64,000 bases of DNA, taken from assembly GCA_037893245.1 (NCBI GenBank), contig JBAIAA010000608.1, positions 496,001-560,000 of the forward strand. The letters are read 5' to 3'. Position 1 is the stretch's first letter. Every line of letters begins with the position of its first letter. The notes beneath the pieces were generated by a model that was not told where the DNA came from, searched no databases, and saw nothing but the letters and a program-made list of their open reading frames with translations. The position numbers were made by a program, and so were the translations under genes. Below, piece by piece: positions 1-11,545 of the stretch. The DNA comes from Crossaster papposus. Its lineage: Eukaryota > Echinodermata > Asteroidea > Velatida > Solasteridae.

Positions 1-52
1 CAAACACAGTTATGCTATTTTATTTACCAATAATTGCCATTTTGAACTATAG

Positions 53-303
53 ATTCGGCCTGGATCGACAACTTTTACCTGCGCAACCACACGCTCCGCA
101 CACTTCAGCAAGTGCCGAGCCTGGTCACCTGTGGGGCGAAGTGCGCGACTCTCGGCGGCTGCCGATCGCTCAACTACCGCAGGGGGACCGGAGTGTGCGA
201 GCTGAACGCCGCGACTCAGGCCGACTTCCCCGGTGATTTGGTGGAGGGCAACGGCGGGGAAGATGTCGTCTATCTCGGACGGGCCTCACCGATAATTGTG
301 AAA
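53..303 (+). CDS. Exon of a secreted or membrane protein: PAN/apple-like domain (partial gene)
   Basis: Internal exon of a gene that starts before the window. It follows a T-rich tract and an AG at 51-52 and ends at AAA|GTAAGT (donor 304). It enters in phase 1 and leaves in phase 0, encoding about 83 residues. The peptide has the cysteine spacing of a PAN/apple fold (LVTCGAKCATLGGC, then LNY and VCEL), a domain that binds protein or carbohydrate outside the cell. Its phase joins cleanly to the EGF exon at 906, which is why both are placed in one gene. The start codon and any signal peptide are upstream of the window. PAN is the best family guess from cysteines plus the LNY motif; a divergent module of another type is possible. 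Confidence 0.7.
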
Positions 304-905
304 GTAAGTATTGGCAACGACTACCATCACAGAGATGTAGTCGAGTACTATCACATTAGGCCAAATAAAAAAAAAAACATGTTTGGCGTCACCGCTCGCT
401 TCCTTTTTGGGGGCCGCCTCCTTTTTTTCTTTTTTTTTCTTTTAAAAAAAAAAGATAAATTTAACCATTTTGGAAAAAAAAAAAAAAAAAAAAAAATGTT
501 TTTGTTTAAGATAATAACATTTTAAGATCGTAATTTAGACTTTAGCATCACTGTGTACATGCTCTGGAAATATTTTTTTATAATAGGAAGGCTAGGGTGT
601 GACGTGTAGTCGTGTACGGTGCATTGTGATACATGATCGACGCACATTAAATTTGATTTTTAATCGTGGGTGAACCATGTTTTAATTTTAAATTGGAAGA
701 TAGGGTGTGACATGTTCACTCGAATTAAGATGTGTTTTTAAAAAAAAAGGGCCTCCTCCTTCCTTAAAAAAAAAAAAGCATGACGCTAAACATGTTTTTT
801 AATTTTATTTGACCTTATCAGATTGGTGGTGGGATTGTGACACAGTCGGAGTTATAAGACCTAAGCGAGAGCTTGAAGCACATTCAATTATACTATATAT
901 TTCAG
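304..905 (+). other. Intron 1 of the PAN/EGF/TSR gene
   Basis: Non-coding interval between donor 304 and acceptor AG at 904-905. It is rich in A and T homopolymers and mostly occupied by an inverted-repeat element at 359-814. No other coding signal is visible. Confidence 0.65.
359..814. mobile_element. Harbinger-like MITE in intron 1
   Basis: A 456-bp element with imperfect terminal inverted repeats. The left end GGCCAAATAAA leads into ACATGTTTGGCGTCA; the right end, read in reverse complement, begins GGTCAAATAAA and leads into ACATGTTTAGCGTCA. It is flanked on both sides by TTA (356-358 and 815-817), the target duplication typical of PIF/Harbinger elements. It carries no transposase. The interior has long A and T runs and pyrimidine tracts. 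Confidence 0.55.
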
Positions 906-1047
906 ATCAAACAGTCTACAATTTGCCCGTGCTGCGACAACGAGTGTCAGCATGACGCGTACTGCGTACCTGGTGACGAGGCTACGACCGAGTACAAGTG
1001 TGTCTGCAGCAGCGGCTGGGCGGGAGACTACTGCGAAAACGCGATTG
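906..1047 (+). CDS. Exon: EGF-like domain of the PAN/EGF/TSR gene
   Basis: A 142-nt exon preceded by TATTTCAG and followed by the donor G|GTAATA. Phase 0 at entry matches the preceding exon; phase 1 at exit matches the next (G plus CC makes Ala). The peptide has six cysteines in EGF order (C-DNE-C-QHDAY-C, then YKCVC and a final C after SSGWAGDY). The GWAGDYC ending is the usual second half of an EGF module. EGF repeats mediate extracellular protein contacts; no clear calcium-binding consensus is seen at the start. Confidence 0.82.
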
Positions 1048-1087
1048 GTAATAATGGTCTCATTAGATATTTCTTGTTGCTAGGGTA

Positions 1088-1290
1088 TGAATAAGATTAA
1101 AACTGCTGCAAACTGCTTACTGTCTGGAATGACCTGAAATATACAAATCAAATACGGGCCTAATCTTCTTCAGAGACAAAATGGCTGCGTACATGAAACA
1201 AACATAAAGGGGGACACGTTAGCACGATGCACAACATTGTGGGGTGAATAAACACAAAAGAGAAATAACAGAGTCCAGTGGAACAATCAA
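1088..1290. repeat. Diverged copy of the 2012-2290 repeat
   Basis: Starts GAATAAGATTAAAACTGCTG and matches 2012 onward for about 70 bases at high identity. It then continues with GGGCCTAATCTTCTTCAGAG, a shortened version of the hairpin arms at 2073 and 2242. This suggests an interspersed family with two insertions in one intron, or a local duplication followed by decay. Confidence 0.5.
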
Positions 1291-2072
1291 CAAAAGGTGG
1301 ATTAGGCTAAGCGAATAAAAGATGAGGTCAGAGTGGGTAGAATCAAAGACAGAACAAGGGGGTAAAGGGGAATTGATTTAGGTGGGGAACAAAAACGGAA
1401 GGGGCAAAACCACAAGAAAGGGGTCCAGGGTGAAGATCAAAGGGAAGAACTAACAAAGAAGTATGACTAGGAGTAATTGAGAAGGGAAGGAAGGGGGGGG
1501 GGGGGGGGGGGGGGAGGAGTGGGCAATAAAGGGGAAACGGACGAGAGAAACCAGAGGAGTGAGAACAAACAAAAACAAACAAAAGAAATCCTGGCAGAGC
1601 GTTCATTGTGAGTATTTATTCAGGTTTAACACAACAGAGCTCAAGGATTTGAACATGGTGACCTATATATCATGGGATTATGACACTGCCCTATTTGATA
1701 ACTTAATCAGATTTAAAGGGACTGTGTATATACCTTTTGCAACTATCTAAAAAACAATCAAATATTGTTCAAAACCTTACTTGATGTACATGCAACTCCC
1801 TAGGGTGTGTGCAAACTCATATTGATTTTGGAGGATTAAGGACTGTTCGGGTTAATGACTCTAACACTTCATGTGAAATTATTTCTTCTGCCATCCTGCC
1901 ATTTTGAAGAAAATTCTAAAAGAAGTTAAAAACGCGTCCGAGTTATATACATGTATATATATTTTTTTAATTGTCTATTTAGTTGTTGATTCTAACTCAA
2001 ATACTTAACATGAATAAGATTAAAATTGCTGCAAACTGCTTACTGGCTGGAATGACCTGAAATATACAAATC

Positions 2073-2290
2073 AAATAAGTTAAGAGGGCCTAATATTTCG
2101 ATCTTAACAAGATCTTCCTCTGTTGTTCCACAGAGCTATGTACATGCCTTTACTTTTGTGTTTCTCCTGCCAGCTATGATGTGCATCATGCTGTATGTTG
2201 CCCTATTATTTGTTTGTTTCTTGTACACAGCCATTATGTCTCTGAAGAAGATCTTGTTAAGATCGAAATATTAGGCCCTCATAACTTATT
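2073..2290. mobile_element. Hairpin MITE with about 45-bp terminal inverted repeats
   Basis: The left arm AATAAGTTAAGAGGGCCTAA runs into TATTTCGATCTTAACAAGAT. The right arm (2242-2290) is its reverse complement with few changes. The interior of about 125 bases is non-coding. The flank 2012-2072 is shared with the copy at 1088, so the repeat family may be longer than the palindrome. No clear target duplication was recognised. Confidence 0.55.
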
Positions 2291-2305
2291 TGATTCAAAT
2301 ACTTA

Positions 2306-2625
2306 ACACTAGGAAAGGGCATGATGTGAGTTTACATTTAAAGTGGACACGGTCCTTATTAGCAGGATGTGATTTCAACAAAAGCTTTCCAAAATCACTC
2401 CAAATTAATGCTACAAATTCACATTCTGGGTTAATTATTGGGTGTCAATCCAGTGGAGGAGAATTTGAATCTTAACGACTTATTAAACACAGGATGTGAA
2501 TTTGGATTGAGGATGAGAATTGGAAGCATTTGGGTGTGATCTTGGAAATATTTTGTTGAAATCACATCCTGCTAAAGACTGTGTCCGCTTTGAATGCAAA
2601 ATAGCATCATGCCCTTTCCTAGTGT
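2306..2625. mobile_element. MITE with about 85-bp terminal inverted repeats (ACACTAGG ends)
   Basis: The ends ACACTAGGAAAGGGCATGAT and its reverse complement bound a 320-bp element. The inner arm parts (CAGGATGTGATTTCAACAAA and its complement) also match, giving an inverted repeat of about 85 bases with small gaps. There is no coding capacity. A target duplication could not be fixed with confidence. Confidence 0.55.
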
Positions 2626-3628
2626 AGGAACATTATTTGTTTTCTCAAATTTTACAGCATTCACACGAGAACTTCTGTTGAGAACTAATGTTGCTTCAAC
2701 AACAAAAATCCACAATCAACAATTTAGTGACCTGTAATAAGCACTTGGAGAGACAATCCCATAGAGATGTACATAAACTTAAAACAGTCCTAACTTGTTT
2801 ACCCTAACCCTTTTCTCTAAGATCTTCGAGATTTATGCTATTTATACCAAAATCTGTCGTTCTAGGACAAAAATAACTACCAAGTAGGGTAGCTAGACAC
2901 TTAGGGAGACACTGAATTGTCTCTATAAGTGCAACTATCTCCTTATTACCTGAAAACTTACGCTAATTTGTCTCCCCAAGTGCCTATTTGGAAGAATAAC
3001 CCCACCTTTGAATTTTTGTGTTTTTACATCATAGTATACTGAGCAACTCATATAAGCTGTCCAAAGATACCAACGTTATTTTCTGTAGCTCAAATAATTC
3101 CACATGAAATTGTACAGTGCGCCGCCAAAATTTCGCGATCTCATTTCAAGAAAAGAGCTTTAAAAATTATATGTGTGAGCGGCCTCCAACGGCAGTAAAT
3201 GTTGTCATTTGTGGGTATTTTTCCACAATTAGAATGCACACAGTGTGAATCTTAGATACTTTGGCCAATAAAATATACAGACAACTCGGAATCAATTTTG
3301 AAATTATTTTTCACATATGGGCAACTTCTGGTGTCGAATACTCGAAACAAGTAGGTTTTGGGGGACATTCCTCATTTAGCCTCAGTGGGTCACAAATAGT
3401 ATATACTAAAAGTATATAAAAAAAAAAAAAAAAAGTTTTCAAACTTTATGCTAATTCAGTACACTAATTACTCTACCATTAACGTTAATAACATAAACAA
3501 CTAAAAACATATTCGCAATCAATATTAATGTGCTTAATCGTTATCTACAACAAACAACTCCACATGCTATTAAAGGTATTTACGTTTTCCCCAAACCCAA
3601 AACTTTATTGTTGTTACACTCTACGCAG

Positions 3629-3790
3629 CCAAATGGTCGGAATGGTCCAATTGGAGTCCTTGCTCAGAGTCATGTGGTCCAGGGGAGCACACCAGGTGGA
3701 GGGAGTGCGCAGGCTCAGTCTACACCCCAGACTCCTGCCTCGGGGAGAGTGTTGAATTCAGGGGCTGCTGGAACCAGGCACCATGCGCAG
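3629..3790 (+). CDS. Exon: thrombospondin type 1 repeat (TSR) of the PAN/EGF/TSR gene
   Basis: A 162-nt symmetric phase 1-1 exon between TCTACGCAG and CGCAG|GTGAGT. The translation begins AKWSEWSNWSPCSESCGPGE: the tryptophan ladder WxxWxxW followed by CSxxCGxG, the signature of a TSR. Six cysteines are present (CS, SCG, REC, DSC, GC, PC). TSRs bind glycosaminoglycans and matrix proteins, and the tryptophans are common C-mannosylation sites. The single-module 1-1 phase is typical of exon-shuffled TSRs. No further exon was found downstream before the TRIM array, so the gene ends elsewhere or continues across a very large intron. Confidence 0.88.
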
Positions 3791-3792
3791 GT

Positions 3793-4042
3793 GAGTCCGC
3801 CCCGTGCCGTTCCTTGCTGTGCCGTTCCTTGCTGTGCCGTTCCTTGCTGTGCCGTTCCTTGCTGTGCCGTTCCTTGCTGTGCCGTTCCTTGCTGTGCCGT
3901 TCCTTGCTGTGCCGCACCGTGCCGCGCTGCGCCAGGCCGCGTCAAGCTATGTCGCGCCGTGCCTTCCCAAGCCGTTACTTTCCGAGCCGTTACGTTCTGA
4001 GTCGTGCCATACCGTTCCGCGCCATACCGTTCCGCGCTATAC
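3793..4042 (+). repeat. 15-bp minisatellite directly after the TSR splice donor
   Basis: About seven perfect copies of CCGTTCCTTGCTGTG (3804-3911) followed by degenerate units (CCGTTACTTTCCGAG, CATACCGTTCCGCGC). The last units, ending CTATAC at 4037-4042, were the target of the foldback element. The array resumes as CTATACCGTTCCGCT at 11552 on the other side. Confidence 0.85.
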
Positions 4043-4059
4043 TATGGTGGCTCTGAAGG

Positions 4060-5690
4060 GACATCGCACATCGCACATTTCTGCGCACATTTCTGCAATG
4101 TCGCCGATTTTATCGCACATTTCGGCGCCGATTTCTGCAATATTGCACATTTTATCGTACATTTCTGCGCCGAAATCTGCGATATTGCAGATTTTATCGC
4201 ACATTTCTGCGCCGATTTATGCAATATTGCACATTTTATCGTACATTTCTGCGCCGATTTCTGCGATATTGCACATTTTATCGCACATTTCGGCGCCGAT
4301 TTCTGCGATATTGCAGATTTTATCGCACATTTCTGCGCCGATTTCTGCAATATTGCACATTTTATCGTACATTTCTGCGCCGAAATCTGCGATATTGCAC
4401 ATTTTATCGCACATTTCAGCGCCGATTTCTGCGATATTGCAGATTTTATCGCACATTTCTGCGCCGATTTCTGCAATATTGCACATTTTATCGTACATTT
4501 CTGCGCCGAAATCTGCGATATTGCAGATTTTATCGCACATTTCTGCGCCGATTTCTGCGATATTGCACATTTTAACGCACATTTCTGCGCCGATTTCTGC
4601 GATATTGCACATTTTATCGCACATTTCGGCGCCGATTTCTGCAATATTGCACATTTTATCGTACATTTCTGCGCCGAAATCTGCGATATTGCACATTTTA
4701 TCGCACATTTCGGCGCCGATTTCTGCGATATTGCAGATTTTATCGCACATTTCTGCGCCGATTTCTGCAATATTGCACATTTTATCGTACATTTCTGCGC
4801 CGAAATCTGCGATATTGCAGATTTTATCGCACATTTCTGCGCCGATTTCTGCGATATTGCACATTTTAACGCACATTTCTGCGCCGATTTCTGCGATATT
4901 GCACATTTTATCGCACATTTCGGCGCCGATTTCTGCGATATTGCAGATTTTATCGCACATTTCTGCGCCGATTTCTGCAATATTGCACATTTTATCGTAC
5001 ATTTCTGCGCCGAAATCTGCGATATTGCAGATTTTATCGCACATTTCTGCGCCGATTTCTGCGATATTGCACATTTTAACGCACATTTCTGCGCCGATTT
5101 CTGCGATATTGCACATTTTATCGCACATTTCGGCGCCGATTTCTGCGATATTGCAGATTTTATCGCACATTTCTGCGCCGATTTCTGCAATATTGCACAT
5201 TTTATCGTACATTTCTGCGCCGAAATCTGCGATATTGCAGATTTTATCGCACATTTCTGCGCCGATTTCTGCGATATTGCACATTTTAACGCACATTTCT
5301 GCGCCGATTTCTGCGATATTGCACATTTTATCGCACATTTCGGCGCCGATTTCTGCGATATTGCAGATTTTATCGCACATTTCGGCGCCGATTTCTGCAA
5401 TATTGCAGATTTTATCGCACATTTTTGCGCAGAAATCAGCGATATTGCAGATTTTATCGCACATTTTTGCGCAGAAATCTGCAATATCGCACATTTTATC
5501 GCACATTTCTGCGCAGAATTCTGCGATATTGCAGATTTTATCGCACATTTCTGCGCAGAAATCTGCGACATCGCACATTTTATCGCACATTTCTGCGCCG
5601 ATTTCTGCGACATTGCAGATTTTATCGCACATTTCTGCGCAGAAATCTGCGACATCGCACATTTTATCGCACAATTTATCGCACATTTTT
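4060..5690. repeat. Left outer array of 42-bp repeats in the foldback element
   Basis: About 39 units built on ATTTTATCGCACATTTCTGC followed by GCCGATTTCTGCGATATTGC. A 210-bp higher-order repeat (five units) is visible: the variant TTTTAACGCACATTT recurs at about 4572, 4866, 5076 and 5286, with spacings of 294, 210 and 210. Units contain self-complementary cores (GGCGCC; TTTCTGCGCAGAAA). Because 42 is a multiple of 3 and the units lack stops, several frames on both strands stay open for up to 642 codons; these are not genes. Confidence 0.9.
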
Positions 5691-6205
5691 TTCAACATTC
5701 GAACGTGTGTTTGGCATTTGAATGTCGAATAAGGAGCTGGTAGTATGAATATTGAACGTCCAACGAGGAACTACGTGCAAACAGCTTCGTACAGTATACT
5801 ACACACAATCACTCCATTTCGAATGCAGAATACTATGGAACTATTGAACAAAATTCAAATAAAATTAACCACCAGGGAGATAAATGTCCATTCTTAATTG
5901 TTTTCTTTTCTTTTCGACTTTTGATTTATTTTTAACTCAACAAAATACACAAAACAAAACAAATTATATAATTGTTATTATTCAATTTGCACAAACTAAG
6001 TTTGAAGAATTTGCAATTTGAGATACAGTATTTATACTGGCAAAGGCTATCTTTTTTTAACATAATTGAATCTGAATAAATACTCAAGTGTAGGCACCCG
6101 ATGCTTAAATCTACAGTTAAAAATAATAACAAAATAATGCAAAGATTCAAAATAAAATCAGGATGATCAATATTGTATCCAAAACAATAGATTTATAACA
6201 TAATT

Positions 6206-6367
6206 AAGTTTAAACGCACATGAGCATGGCTTTCCCACCAGTTTTTAAATTAAATCCATTCCTTTTAACTTGTTCACACTCAAACAAAATATGCTTCATT
6301 GTCTCTGAAAGATTTGAACAAAAAGAGTAAGAATCATCATCCACAATTTTCCTTTGGAAAAGTCTAA
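6206..6367 (-). pseudogene. LINE reverse-transcriptase C-terminal relic (left arm copy)
   Basis: Mirror copy of the open segment at 9437-9598 in the right arm, read on the minus strand. A 3-base insertion sits near its start (GTCAGTCATT against the mate). The relic shows that the foldback arms captured a LINE fragment before the arms became inverted copies, or that both arms were homogenised afterwards. Confidence 0.45.
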
Positions 6368-7559
6368 CATTTGTCAGTCATTAACCCTAACCTTCCAAAA
6401 TCCTCCAGAATCCTCCTTGCAAAATGCAGGACTTTGCTGGGAGAATCACTAAGGTCACTTGGAAGTTAATGCATCGAAGGACTTTAGGGCTTTGGGGGTT
6501 TTTGCCACTGGAGGATAAAGCAGGATCCAGGTCATAAGGCCTAAACTCTGATGCTGAATGATTTGGCAGGATTAAGGTTACTTGGGTATTTATCCAAATA
6601 AGAATTTTGAAGGATTCAGGTTATTTGTTAATTTGTACTTTCACACTGCTCGTGCTCTATGTACATGCTCCATATAGCTTCAGTCAAGGTGTAAGTTATG
6701 TGTCAAGGATAGGAGACGTTAACAAACCAAGAGTCATGTGTGAAGAGTGACTGCAGACCCTTGTTGTAATACGTGCACTTATAGCACCTGTTTGTTCCAT
6801 GTTTGGGTGCTTTTATTTCAATGATAAACCAACTCATTGCAGGATTTCGCAGGATTCAGGCAGTGGTCACCAGTAACAAATAATGTAGGATTTTGCATGC
6901 AGGATTCAGGTTACATGGAGTTTTAACACTTTGGAATTGCAGGATTTTTCGGGAATCAGGTTAGGTTATGTGTAACAAAAATAGGGTAGGGAGTTAGGGT
7001 TTAAGAATTCATATTAATTTTATACTGGAATATTTAGGTTTTAAACTCTTTAATTACAAGATCTAAAAGTCAAAAAATAAATCTTACTCCATTCCTCTTT
7101 ATGAATGTCAAATTCACGACTAAATTTAGTCAGTACTAGAGGTTCGAAAATATACAATATAAAAAAGGAACACATTTGTTTAGTAGACCAACCTGCATTA
7201 TCATAATTATACATATATATATTATTTCATCTATAACCCAACACTGATTTATAGCAAAAACCACTTTCAAATGACCGGGATGGCAGAATTAATACCTTTC
7301 CAGTACATACAATAAATATCTTGGACCCCTCTATTTACCCAAGTCTCCAACGAAATAATGTTGCCATTGCACACAAAAAGATGGCTTTTATCTTATCTTC
7401 ATTCCCTTATCCAAGGTTTTGAATTGTGGTTTGAATAAAGGGAAATGTCCTCACAAAAACATACAGGCTGCATGTTATTAAATTAATTGAAAAAGAGAAT
7501 AAGGTTATACATGTACATGTACATGTGTATGTAAACACAGTATACTTGTACATGACATG

Positions 7560-8245
7560 TACATAAAGAGGTTAAGGTTATATACTACATGTGCATATAG
7601 TACATGTGCATATAGTACATGTGCATATAGTACATGTGCATATAGTACATGTGCATATAGTACATGTGCATATAGTACATGTGCATATAGTACATGTGCA
7701 TATAGTACATGTGCATATAGTGCATATAATACATGTGCATATAGTGCATATAATACATGTGCATATAGTGCATATATATATACATGTGCATATATAGTAC
7801 ATGTGCATATAGTGCATATATATACATGTGCATAGTACGGTACATGTGCATATAAAGTACATGTGCATATATAGTACATGTGCATATGGTACATGTACAT
7901 ATAGTACCGTACATGTACTATGCACGTGTACTATGCACATGTACTATGCACATGTACTATATGCACATGTACTATATGCACATGTACTATATATGCACAT
8001 GTACTATGCACATGTACTATATGCACATGTACTATATATGCACATGTACTATATATACACATGTACCGGTACTATATATGCACATGTACTATATATTCAC
8101 ATGTACTATATATGCACATGTATGCACTATATGCACATGTACTATATGCACTATATGCACATGTACTATATGCACTATATGCACATGTACTATATGCACA
8201 TGTACTATATGCACATGTACTATATAACCTTAACCTCTTTATGTA
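7560..8245. repeat. Palindromic core of ACATGTGCATATAGT repeats
   Basis: Left of the centre (about 7575-7900), 15-bp units of ACATGTGCATATAGT alternate with shorter and longer variants; right of it the reverse-complement units run to 8225. Each unit is itself rich in palindromes (ACATGT, GTGCAT, TATA). The junction near 7893-7918 (GTACCGTACATGTAC) is the dyad centre. The open frames here are repeat artefacts. Confidence 0.9.
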
Positions 8246-9436
8246 CATGTCATGTACAAGTACTGTGTTTGAATGTACATGTACATGTACATGTATAACC
8301 TTATTCTCTTTTTCAATTAATTTAATAACATGCAGCCTGTACGTTTTTGTGAGGACATTTCCCTTTAATTCAAACCACAATTCAAAACCTTGGATAGGGG
8401 AATGAAGATAAGATAAAAGCCATCTTTTTGTGTGCAATGGAAACATTATTTCGTTAGAGACTTGGGTAAATAGAGGGGTCCAAGATATTTATTTTATGTA
8501 CTGGAGAGGTATTAATTCTGCCATCCCGGTCATTTGAAAGAATATTTTGAAAGTGGTTTTTGCTATAAATCAGTGTTGGGTTATAGAGGAAATAATGTAT
8601 AATTATGATAATGCAGGTTTGTCTACTAAACAAATGTGTTCCTTTTTTGTATTCTAAAATTTTCGAACCTCTAGTACCGGTACTAGTACTGACTAAATTT
8701 AGTAGTGAATTTGACATTCATAAGGAGAAATGGAGTAAGATTAATTTCTTTGACTTTTAGATCTTGTAATTAAAGAGTTTAAAACATAAATCTTCCAGTA
8801 TAAAATTAATATGAATTCTTAAACCCTAACTCCCTACCCTATTTTTGTTACACATAACCTGATTCCTGAAAAATCCTGCAATTCCAAAGTGTTAAAACTC
8901 CATGTAACCTGAATCCTGCATGCAAAATCCTACATTATTTGTTACTGGTGACCACTGCCTGAATCCTGCAAAATCCTGCAATGAGTTGGTTTATCATTGA
9001 AATAAAAGCACCCAAACATGGAACAAACAGAAAGTGCAAGTATTACAACAAGGGTCTGCAGTCACTCTGCACACATGGCTCTTGGTTTGTTAACGTCTCC
9101 TATCCTTGACACATAACTTACACCTTGACTGAAGCTCTATGGAGCATGTGCATAGAGCATGAGCAGTGTGAAAGTACAAATTAACAAATAACCTGAATCC
9201 TTCAAAAAATGTATTTGTATAAATACCCAAGTAACCTTAATCCTGCCAAATCATTCAGCATCAGAGTTTAGGCCTTATGACCTGGATCCTGCTTTATCCT
9301 CCAGTGGCAAAAACCCCCAAAGCCCTAAAGTCCTTCGATGCATTAACTTCCAAGTGACCTCAGTGATTCTCCCTGCAAAGTCCTGCATTTTGCAAGGAGG
9401 ATTCTGGAGGATTTTGGAAGGTTAGGGTTAATGACA

Positions 9437-9598
9437 AATGTTAGACTTTTCCAAAGGAAAATTGTGGATGATGATTCTTACTCTTTTTGTTCAAATCTTT
9501 CAGAGACAATGAAGCATATTTTGTTTGAGTGTGAACAAGTTAAAAGGAATGGATTTAATTTAAAAACTGGTGGGAAAGCCATGCTCATGTGCGTTTAA
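9437..9598 (+). pseudogene. LINE reverse-transcriptase C-terminal (zinc-binding region) relic
   Basis: An open 53-codon stretch reads RLFQRKIVDDDSYSFCSNLS then ETMKHILFECEQVKR before a TAA. The pattern FC...ETxxHILFEC resembles the Cys/His region after the reverse transcriptase of L1/Tx1-like LINEs (family knowledge). The following sequence to about 9900 can be read in pieces as further C-terminal sequence with stops. This is the middle domain of the foldback arm, so it is captured, dead sequence. Confidence 0.5.
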
Positions 9599-10105
9599 AC
9601 TTAATTATGTTATAAATCTATTGTTTTGGATACAATATTGATCATCCTGATTTTATTTTGAATCTTTGCATTATTTTGTTATTATTTTTAACTGTAGATT
9701 TAAGCATCGGGTGCCTACACTTGAGTATTTATTCAGATTCAATTATGTTAAAAAAAGATAGCCTTTGCCAGTATAAATACTGTATAATTGCAAATTCTTC
9801 AAACTTAGTTTGTGCAGATTGAATAATAACAATTATATAATTTGTTTTGTTTTGTGTATTTTGTTGAGTTAAAAATAAATCAAAAGTCGAAAAGAAAAGA
9901 AAACAATTAAGAATGGACATTTATCTCCCTGGTGGTTAATTTTATTTGAATTTTGTTCAATAGTTCCATAGTATTCTGCATTCGAAATGGAGTGATTGTG
10001 TGTGGTATACTGTACGAAGCTGTTTGCACGTAGTTCCTCGTTGGACGTTCAATATTCATACTACCAGCTCCTTATTCGACATTCAAATGCCAAACACACG
10101 TTCGA

Positions 10106-11545
10106 ATGTTGAACAAAATGTGCGATAAATTGTGCGATAAAATGTGCGATGTCGCAGATTTCTGCGCAGAAATGTGCGATAAAATCTGCAATGTCGCAGA
10201 AATCGGCGCAGAAATGTGCGATAAAATGTGCGATGTCGCAGATTTCTGCGCAGAAATGTGCGATAAAATCTGCAATATCGCAGAATTCTGCGCAGAAATG
10301 TGCGATAAAATCTGCAATATCGCTGATTTCTGCGCAAAAATGTGCGATAAAATCTGCAATATCGCTGATTTCTGCGCAGAAATGTGCGATAAAATCTGCA
10401 ATATCGCTGATTTCTGCGCAAAAATGTGCGATAAAATCTGCAATATCGCTGATTTCTGCGCAGAAATGTGCAATAAAATCTGCAATGTCGCAGAAATCGG
10501 CGCAGAAATGTGCGATAAAATGTGCGATGTCGCAGATTTCTGCGCAGAAATGTGCGATAAAATCTGCAATATCGCAGAATTCTGCGCAGAAATGTGCGAT
10601 AAAATCTGCAATATCGCTGATTTCTGCGCAGAAATGTGCGATAAAATCTGCAATATCGCAGATTTCGGCGCAGAAATGTACGATAAAATCTGCAATATCG
10701 CTTATTTCTGCGCAGAAATGTGCGATAAAATCTGCAATATCGCAGATTTCTGCGCAGAAATGTGCGATAAAATCTGCAATATCGCAGAAATCGGCGCCGA
10801 ATTGTGCGATAAAATGTGCAATATCGCAGAAATCGGCGCAGAAATGTGCGTTAAAATGTGCAATATCGCAGAAATCGGCGCAGAAATGTGCGATAAAATC
10901 TGCAATATCGCAGATTTCGGCGCAGAAATGTACGATAAAATGTGCAATATCGCAGAAATCGGCGCCGAATTGTGCGATAAAATGTGCAATATCGCAGAAA
11001 TCGGCGCAGAAATGTGCGATAAAATCTGCAATATCGCAGATTTCGGCGCAGAAATGTGCGATAAAATCTGGAATATCGCTTTTTTCTGCGCAGAAATGTG
11101 CGATAAAATCTGCAATATCGCTGATTTCTGCGCAAAAATGTGCGATAAAATCTGCAATATCGCTGATTTCTGCGCAGAAATGTGCGATAAAATCTGCAAT
11201 GTCGCAGAAATCGGCGCCGAAATGTGCGATAAAATGTGCAATATCGCAGAAATCGGCGCAGAAATGTGCGTTAAAATGTGCAATATCGCAGAAATCGGCG
11301 AAGAAATGTGCGATAAAATCTGCAATATCGCAGATTTCGGCGCAGAAATGTACGATAAAATGTGCAATATTGCAGAAATCGGCGCAGAAATGTGCGATAA
11401 AATCTGCAATATCGCAGATTTCGGCGCAGAAATGTACGATAAAATGTGCAATATTGCAGAAATCGGCGCCGAAATGTGCGATAAAATCGGCGACATCGCA
11501 GAAATGTGCGCAGAAATGTGCGATGTGCGATGTCCCTTCAGAGCC
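10106..11545. repeat. Right outer array of 42-bp repeats in the foldback element
   Basis: About 34 units of the reverse complement of the left array, five fewer than the left arm. The order of variants differs: the TGCGTTAAAATG variant occurs only near 10846 and 11266, 420 bases apart. Thus the unique middle domains are near-identical while the outer arrays have drifted by unequal exchange or slippage. Confidence 0.9.

Larger units (their letters stand above)
1048..3628 (+). other. Intron 2 of the PAN/EGF/TSR gene
   Basis: A 2.58 kb interval with no convincing exon. It contains two diverged copies of one repeat (about 1088-1290 and 2012-2290), a second inverted-repeat element (2306-2625), an 18-base G tract near 1494-1514 and an A tract near 3418-3434. 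The short open frames here overlap these repeats and are not treated as genes. Confidence 0.6.

Noticed and set aside
12-236. 74-codon frame at the window start
   Set aside because: It overlaps the PAN exon in another frame; the PAN exon has splice sites with matching phases.
4060-5690. CRISPR-like regular repeats
   Set aside because: Units are contiguous with no unique spacers, and the genome is eukaryotic.
3804-5743. Open frames of 642, 579, 537 and 493 codons over the left 42-bp array
   Set aside because: The unit is 42 bases long and stop-free in several frames on both strands, so long frames follow from the repeat. The peptides are low-complexity and lie inside a foldback element.
7505-8446. 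Open frames over the ACATGTGCATATAGT core
   Set aside because: Repeat-driven frames (YMHMYYMHM type peptides) in all directions; palindromic repeat, not coding.
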